Positions 4,744 through 8,056 of a DNA stretch of 8,056 nt are shown in pieces. Within the stretch, counting starts at the first letter, position 1, and every line of letters starts with the position of its first letter. A model generated the notes under the pieces. The model had not been told where the DNA came from, made no database searches, and was given only the letters and a program-made list of their open reading frames with translations. The DNA is from Oscillospiraceae bacterium (GTDB taxonomy: Bacteria > Bacillota > Clostridia > Oscillospirales > Oscillospiraceae): NCBI GenBank assembly GCA_028705905.1, contig JAQWCP010000055.1, positions 1 through 8,056 of the forward strand, read 5' to 3'. A program made the position numbers and the translations under genes.

Positions 4744-4765
4744 TTCATTAAAGACCTATAACGCC

Positions 4766-4801
4766 CAACGAGGGCGACACTTATCGGTGCCGCCCTCGTT
4801 G
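4766..4801. terminator. GC-rich hairpin downstream of the frameshifted small gene
   Basis: CAACGAGGGCG (4766-4776) and CGCCCTCGTTG (4791-4801) form a perfect 11-bp stem, with an inner CAC/GTG extension. It lies just past the stop of the broken leftward gene at 4814. Neither strand has a strong T-run, so termination would be weak. Confidence 0.45.
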
Positions 4802-4813
4802 TTATTCATCTGG

Positions 4814-4980
4814 CTATTCTCGTTTCTCCTTATCTTTATCCTGCCGCGCTTTCCATTCTGCGAAAGCTTTCTGTCCATCCTCGCTTTCGTAATACTTCTG
4901 AATTGTCGGGAGTAGGCTCCGCGCTATCGCTTATCCGGGATATCCATGCCGCTGCTGCTTTTCTTCTCCTTCTTTGCCAT
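4814..4980 (-). pseudogene. Frameshifted small ICE-type gene
   Basis: The minus strand reads ATG at 4980, encoding MAKKEKKSSSGMDIPDKR and then TAG at 4924-4926. From there a second frame continues with IARSLLPTIQKYYESEDG and QKAFAEWKARQDKDKEKRE to TAG at 4814-4816. The two halves join into one sensible protein of about 55 aa if a single base is restored near GATAAGCG (for example GATAAAGCG). The KYYESEDGQ...FAEWKARQ pattern is, from memory, typical of small proteins in Tn1549-like elements. An in-frame ATG at 4998 (MEKGQR...) is an alternative start. One missing base could also be a sequencing error. Confidence 0.6.
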
Positions 4981-5078
4981 CCGCTGTCCTTTCTCCATAT
5001 TCAATTTTCAAGGTGCGTTTAGTGGTTGCGGCTGTGCTTCAAGCCTCCTTACTTCCGCAACTAATTCTTACAAATATA

Positions 5079-5107
5079 TTGATAAAGTAATTTTAGCTTG
5101 CTACAAT
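5079..5107 (+). promoter_or_regulatory. Promoter of the XRE-mobC-relaxase cluster
   Basis: TTGATA (5079-5084), a 17-nt spacer and TACAAT (5102-5107) lie about 90 nt before the XRE gene at 5198. A minus-strand TTGATA (5134-5139) with TATACC 17 nt further (5111-5116) could be a weaker divergent promoter for the broken gene at 4814. The two would overlap face to face. Confidence 0.68.
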
Positions 5108-5197
5108 GCCGGTATAGTTAATTTGACTTGCAGTATCAAGAGCAAATGACGGCGTTAAGAAAAGTGCAATGGAGAATAACACGAGGAGGCTTTTCAG

Positions 5198-5674
5198 ATG
5201 ATAGAGGAAAACAAAAATTACTTTCTCCCATTCCCCACGCGGCTGCGTCAACTGATGGACGACACAGGCGCAAGTCAACAGGCGCTAGCGGATTATGTCG
5301 GCGTTACGAGACAGGCCGTGGCGCAATGGAAGGACGGCAAAACCATCCCGGACATGTACAATTTCAAGCGCACAGCTGAGTTTTTTAAGGTTCCGTATGA
5401 ATATCTGCTCGGCGACACGGACAGCAAAGTGCATGAGAACATGGCGCTGGCAAGAAGTCTTGGGCTCTCCGACGACTCCATTGAGACATTGCAGGGTATC
5501 AAAGAGTTCTCAGAGCATGACGACGAGGCCAAGGAATACAACAGTTTCGGTAAAGCCGTTATTCCGATGAATGAAATGTCAGTGTTTCACCTTTATCGCG
5601 CCCGCGAGCTGATGATGAAAATCTTGGAGGATATCCCCCAAGACAAATATGAGGAGAGCATCGGCATACGCTGA
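5198..5674 (+). CDS. XRE-family helix-turn-helix regulator (158 aa)
   Basis: This is an N-terminal Cro/C1-type DNA-binding domain, with the recognition region at about residues 14-72 (LRQLMDDTGASQQALADYVG, then VTRQAVAQWKDGKTIPD and FFKVPYEYLLG). The remaining 85 residues are acidic and helical, including YRARELMMKILEDIPQDKYEES. GAGGAGG lies 8 nt before the ATG. It is the first gene ahead of mobC and the relaxase, in the place where such regulators control mobilization genes in Firmicutes ICEs. The last codons and the stop lie inside a fully paired 17-bp stem-loop (5649-5686). The protein ends abruptly after EESIGIR, so a slightly shortened C-terminus is possible. Its own operator is not obvious, though short repeats lie in the promoter region. 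Confidence 0.9.
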   Translation: MIEENKNYFLPFPTRLRQLMDDTGASQQALADYVGVTRQAVAQWKDGKTIPDMYNFKRTAEFFKVPYEYLLGDTDSKVHENMALARSLGLSDDSIETLQGIKEFSEHDDEAKEYNSFGKAVIPMNEMSVFHLYRARELMMKILEDIPQDKYEESIGIR

Positions 5675-5686
5675 TGTTCTCCTCAT
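5649..5686 (+). repeat. 17-bp stem-loop spanning the XRE stop codon
   Basis: The arms 5649-5665 (ATGAGGAGAGCATCGGC) and 5670-5686 (GCTGATGTTCTCCTCAT) pair over 17 bp, with two G:U pairs in RNA and an ATAC loop. The stop codon TGA (5672-5674) lies in the right arm. No T-run follows, so it is not a plain terminator. It may protect the mRNA 3' end or separate XRE expression from mobC. Confidence 0.65.
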
Positions 5687-5860
5687 AAGTTAGGAATCAG
5701 ATATGGAGCATATGCCCCTGTCATGTAGAAATAGTGGCTCAAAAAAGCGCAGTAATATCAAGGCTTTCAGGAACCAATTTTAAGGGGGGGCCTGTATGTT
5801 TACCTTCGGAGGCTCGAAAATGGTTTCTAAAGCGTTACTGCATACGATTGGAGGTATCAG

Positions 5861-6202
5861 ATGGCGAACGAAAGAAATATCGGTCTGTTTTTCAAAGTAT
5901 CGGAGCATGAGCACGATTTAATCAAAAAGAAGATGGCGCTGTTCGGCACGAAAAACCAGAGTGCGTATCTACGCAAAATGGTTATTGACGGCTATGTAAT
6001 CAGACTGGAGCTTGAGCAATTTCAGAAAATGCTTTCCTTAATGCAGAGAACTTCCAATAACGTGAATCAAATCGCCAAACGCTGCAACGAGACGCGCAAT
6101 CTCTATGAGACCGATGTGGAAGATTTGAAGCAAGGATATGATGCGCTCTGTGGGCAGATGAAGGGCGTCATCAGCGAATTGGCAACGCTGAGGGTTCTGT
6201 AA
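5861..6202 (+). CDS. mobC: MobC-like relaxosome accessory protein (113 aa)
   Basis: Proteins of this family bind the transfer origin and help the relaxase nick it. The N-terminal part (ERNIGLFFKVSEHEHDLIKK, then KNQSAYLRKMVIDG) has the strand-helix-helix pattern of a ribbon-helix-helix DNA-binding domain. The middle carries the typical MobC segment with SNNVNQIAKRCNE near residues 65-77, then a helical tail. Length is normal for the family. GGAGG lies 6 nt before the ATG. Its stop overlaps the relaxase start in TAATG, so the two are translationally coupled. The 186 nt between it and the XRE gene hold no ORF and no clear promoter, and may include the natural oriT, though I cannot identify one. 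The family call is confident; the symbol follows common usage. Confidence 0.87.
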   Translation: MANERNIGLFFKVSEHEHDLIKKKMALFGTKNQSAYLRKMVIDGYVIRLELEQFQKMLSLMQRTSNNVNQIAKRCNETRNLYETDVEDLKQGYDALCGQMKGVISELATLRVL

Positions 6203-7338
6203 TGGCAGCGACACGGCTCGTTACCATGCATATCAACAAGGGCAAGACAATCGCTCAGTATATTTCCGACAGGACAGACTATGCCATAAACCCGGATAAG
6301 ACACAGGACGGCGAATATGTAAGTTCCTATGAGTGTTCGCCGGAAACTGTTGATACGGAATTTCTACTTGCAAAGCAGAAATATTCCAGCATCACCGGCA
6401 GAGAACCGCAGCATGGTCGGGAAATTATCGCATATCAGATTCGGCAGTCATTTCTGCCAGGAGAGGTCACGCCTGAGCAGGCCAACAAAATCGGCTATGA
6501 ACTGGCGATGCGCTTTACAGGCGGTCAGCATCAGTTCATCGTGGCGACGCATATTGATAAGGCCCATATTCATAATCACGTTATTTTCAATTCAACCACC
6601 CTGGACTGCACTCACAAGTTCAACAACTATAAAGACAGTGCCATGGTTGAGCGAGAGATGAGCGACAGGCTGTGTTTGGAAAACAATCTCTCCATCATCG
6701 AAGATCCCGCGCCAAAGGGCAAGCATTACGCCGAGTGGAAGGCCGAACGCGAGGGCACAAGCTGGAAAGCGAAGCTGCGTAAAACCATGGACGACATACT
6801 CCCCGGCTGCACGGACTTCAACCACTTCCTGAAACGTATGGAGTCAGCGGGATATGAAGTCAAACGAGGAAAATATATCTCGTTCCGCGCGCTCGGCCAG
6901 GAGCGTTTCACCCGCGCAAAACCGCTCGGCAAGGAATATGCCGAGGACGTTTTGCAGACGAAAATTTCCAGGACATATGTTCCTGCCATCAGCGTTAAAA
7001 AACCGAAGCAAGCCGAAGACCGGCGCGTGGCTTTTATCATCGACATTCAGCAAAAGATCGCCGAGGGCAAGGGCGGGGGCTATGAGAAGTGGGCCAAGGT
7101 TTTCAATCTTAAAGAGTCGGCCAAGGCTCTCAACTTTTTCACGGAACATGGCCTCACGACTATGGAAGAATTGGAAACAAAAGCAGCGGCGGCATCCTCG
7201 GATTTTAATACTATTTCCGATAAACTCAAGCTCAATGAGGCACGTATGCGCGAGATAAAAGAACTGAAAACGCACATCATAAATTATGGCGAAACACGGA
7301 ATACATACGCCGATTACCGGAAGGCGAAACCCCGGTGA
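6202..7338 (+). CDS. HUH relaxase (MobA/VirD2-type), apparently C-terminally truncated
   Basis: The enzyme nicks one strand at oriT through a catalytic tyrosine and pilots it into the recipient. Residues 1-34 match the family start, with Tyr27 in DYAINPDKT the likely nucleophile. The metal-binding HUH motif is intact: H117-x-D119-x-x-H122-x-H124-N-H126, followed by FN. The H71-G-R-E...Y-Q-I-R-Q-S-F segment is also typical of Tn1549-like relaxases. The coiled region after residue 330 (NEARMREIKELKTHIINYGE) is the usual start of a longer C-terminal tail. From memory, relatives run on for about 100 more residues after YADYRKA. Here the frame ends with KPR and TGA, while the +1 frame briefly continues PGEFYQ. 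That points to a frameshift plus loss of the tail. Nuclease activity may survive. It starts in the TAATG overlap with mobC. Confidence 0.88.
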   Translation: MAATRLVTMHINKGKTIAQYISDRTDYAINPDKTQDGEYVSSYECSPETVDTEFLLAKQKYSSITGREPQHGREIIAYQIRQSFLPGEVTPEQANKIGYELAMRFTGGQHQFIVATHIDKAHIHNHVIFNSTTLDCTHKFNNYKDSAMVEREMSDRLCLENNLSIIEDPAPKGKHYAEWKAEREGTSWKAKLRKTMDDILPGCTDFNHFLKRMESAGYEVKRGKYISFRALGQERFTRAKPLGKEYAEDVLQTKISRTYVPAISVKKPKQAEDRRVAFIIDIQQKIAEGKGGGYEKWAKVFNLKESAKALNFFTEHGLTTMEELETKAAAASSDFNTISDKLKLNEARMREIKELKTHIINYGETRNTYADYRKAKPR

Positions 7339-7676
7339 GTTCTACCAGCCGCTCCTTTTTTTATGGGGTTTGGGTTCTCCCAACAAGCAAAAATGCGAAG
7401 ATGCCGCCAGCGGCAGATCGAGCGTTTTTCGGAAAAGTATATGCTTTTCCATTGCTTGCCAAGAGGGCAAGTTGCGGTTTCTCACGCCAGCATTTTTAGT
7501 TTAACCATAGCTCGGAGAGCAGTATGGGTAGGAAGAAATATAATCCCCAGAATCTGCCATATTTTACGTATTGTATGTAAAATATCAGTATAGTTATGAA
7601 GGTAGTTCAATTTCTGTATTTGCGTCTCAGCGAAAACAAAATATTATATATTAGTTTGTGGGCATGGTATCTGGAA
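7339..7676. other. Non-coding stretch with four consecutive hairpins
   Basis: After the relaxase come TTGGG-ttct-CCCAA (7370-7383), TGCCGC-ca-GCGGCA (7402-7415), GGAAAAG...CTTTTCC (7431-7450) and CTTGCC-aagag-GGCAAG (7455-7471). Further on is an inverted repeat, ATATTTTAC / GTAAAATAT (7559-7585). An 18-codon frame at 7524-7580 (MGRKKYNPQNLPYFTYCM), preceded by GGAGAG, may be the start of a lost gene. No larger ORF is supported. The hairpin run resembles conserved non-coding modules I recall from Firmicutes ICEs, but its role is unknown. Confidence 0.5.
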
Positions 7677-7705
7677 TTGATTTTCAATGAATTGTGTGTT
7701 ACACT
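7677..7705 (+). promoter_or_regulatory. Promoter of the lipoprotein gene
   Basis: TTGATT (7677-7682), a 17-nt spacer and TACACT (7700-7705) lie about 58 nt before the ATG at 7763. It gives the lipoprotein its own transcription unit, independent of the relaxase operon. Confidence 0.55.
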
Positions 7706-7762
7706 AAAAAGATATGCGGTATAAATGATGAAACAACACTTTTTGTCTGAGGCCTTGAATAT

Positions 7763-8056
7763 ATGAAGAAATCAATATTATCGGTTATACTATGTGCCGT
7801 CATGGTTCTGGCGCTGCTGTCAGGCTGTGCTTTATCAAAAATCAATACAAGCTACGATACCTCATCACTTTCCGGTTCACTGGCAGAAAAATCCAGCAGT
7901 GGATATTCTGTCAGTGCGCTGGTATTATATTGCTTCAGGGACGCGGGTACATGCGGCAAAGGTGACGGCAGGGTGTGTTCCGATTGTGATGGCGATCGGG
8001 AGATTTTTTCCCTCAGAGAATGCCTGCTTCATGAGTTTGTAGGTGTGACGACCTTC
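7763..8056 (+). CDS. Putative lipoprotein, N-terminal part (runs off the window)
   Basis: The N-terminus MKKSILSVILCAVMVLALLS is a classical signal peptide ending in the lipobox L19-S20-G21-C22, so the product should be lipid-anchored on the outer face of the membrane. A Ser-rich linker follows, then a Cys-rich stretch (CGKGDGRVCSDCDGD) that could bind metal or form disulfides. The last residues do not resemble a family I know, so a frameshift within this region cannot be excluded. Ninety-eight codons are open to the window end with no stop. The ribosome binding site is weak: GAGG 10 nt upstream. The gene is probably outside the mobilization module: cargo or chromosomal flank. Confidence 0.6.
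   Translation, partial: MKKSILSVILCAVMVLALLSGCALSKINTSYDTSSLSGSLAEKSSSGYSVSALVLYCFRDAGTCGKGDGRVCSDCDGDREIFSLRECLLHEFVGVTTF

Noticed and set aside
4500..4748. Minus-strand 82-aa ORF containing EEDRTLDLTDANRTLSQL
   Set aside because: It is antisense to the tRNA-like sequence and its terminator. Such translations are a well-known artefact of tRNA genes.
5128..5379. + strand 83-aa ORF overlapping the start of the 158-aa XRE gene
   Set aside because: Out of frame with the clear HTH domain and without a ribosome binding site; the XRE start at 5198 has GAGGAGG.
6592..7275. Minus-strand ORFs over the relaxase
   Set aside because: They are shadows of a gene with an intact catalytic motif and typical codon pattern.

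Overview
The window looks like accessory DNA from a low-to-moderate G+C Clostridia-type Firmicute. This is inferred from strong AGGAGG-type ribosome binding sites, consensus sigma-A promoters, and gene families typical of Tn1549-like conjugative or mobilizable elements: a MobC-like protein, an HUH relaxase, and several very small conserved proteins. No integrase, transposase, rRNA or CRISPR array is visible. It reads as two blocks of mobile DNA that meet at a tRNA remnant near 4617-4689.

Left block (1-4312). A small phage- or ICE-type gene (82-342) is transcribed leftward, and a three-gene operon (652-2116) rightward, from a divergent promoter region at 516-626. Each promoter carries a palindromic operator exactly in its 17-bp spacer, and more half-sites lie between them, much like a phage immunity region. 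The rightward operon encodes a Cro-sized XRE regulator, an unrecognised 261-aa soluble protein and a 149-aa protein with four membrane segments. This gene order, these sizes and this topology parallel lambda cI-rexA-rexB, so the operon is the best candidate for an undescribed RexAB-like anti-phage system. From 4176 leftward runs a second operon of five small genes: two paralogous proteins of 124 and 145 aa, then proteins of 61, 58 and 49 aa. It starts at an extended -10 promoter under a perfect 14-bp palindrome (4281-4312) and ends at a strong terminator (2405-2477). An internal promoter and three perfect hairpins (2845-2957) split it.

Junction (4313-4810). About 300 bp of repeat- and hairpin-rich non-coding DNA precedes a tRNA-Ala(CGC)-like sequence. 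Its 3' part is canonical, but its 5' part is degenerate. A strong intrinsic terminator follows it. This is what an attachment junction left by integration into a tRNA gene would look like.

Right block (4814-8056). It holds a frameshifted small gene (4814-4980, minus), a promoter and an XRE regulator (5198-5674), a MobC-like relaxosome protein (5861-6202) and a relaxase (6202-7338) that overlaps mobC by one base. The relaxase keeps its catalytic histidines but seems cut short by a frameshift. A 420-bp non-coding stretch with four small hairpins follows, then a partial lipoprotein gene running off the window end. The right block looks like a decaying mobilization module. The left block looks intact.
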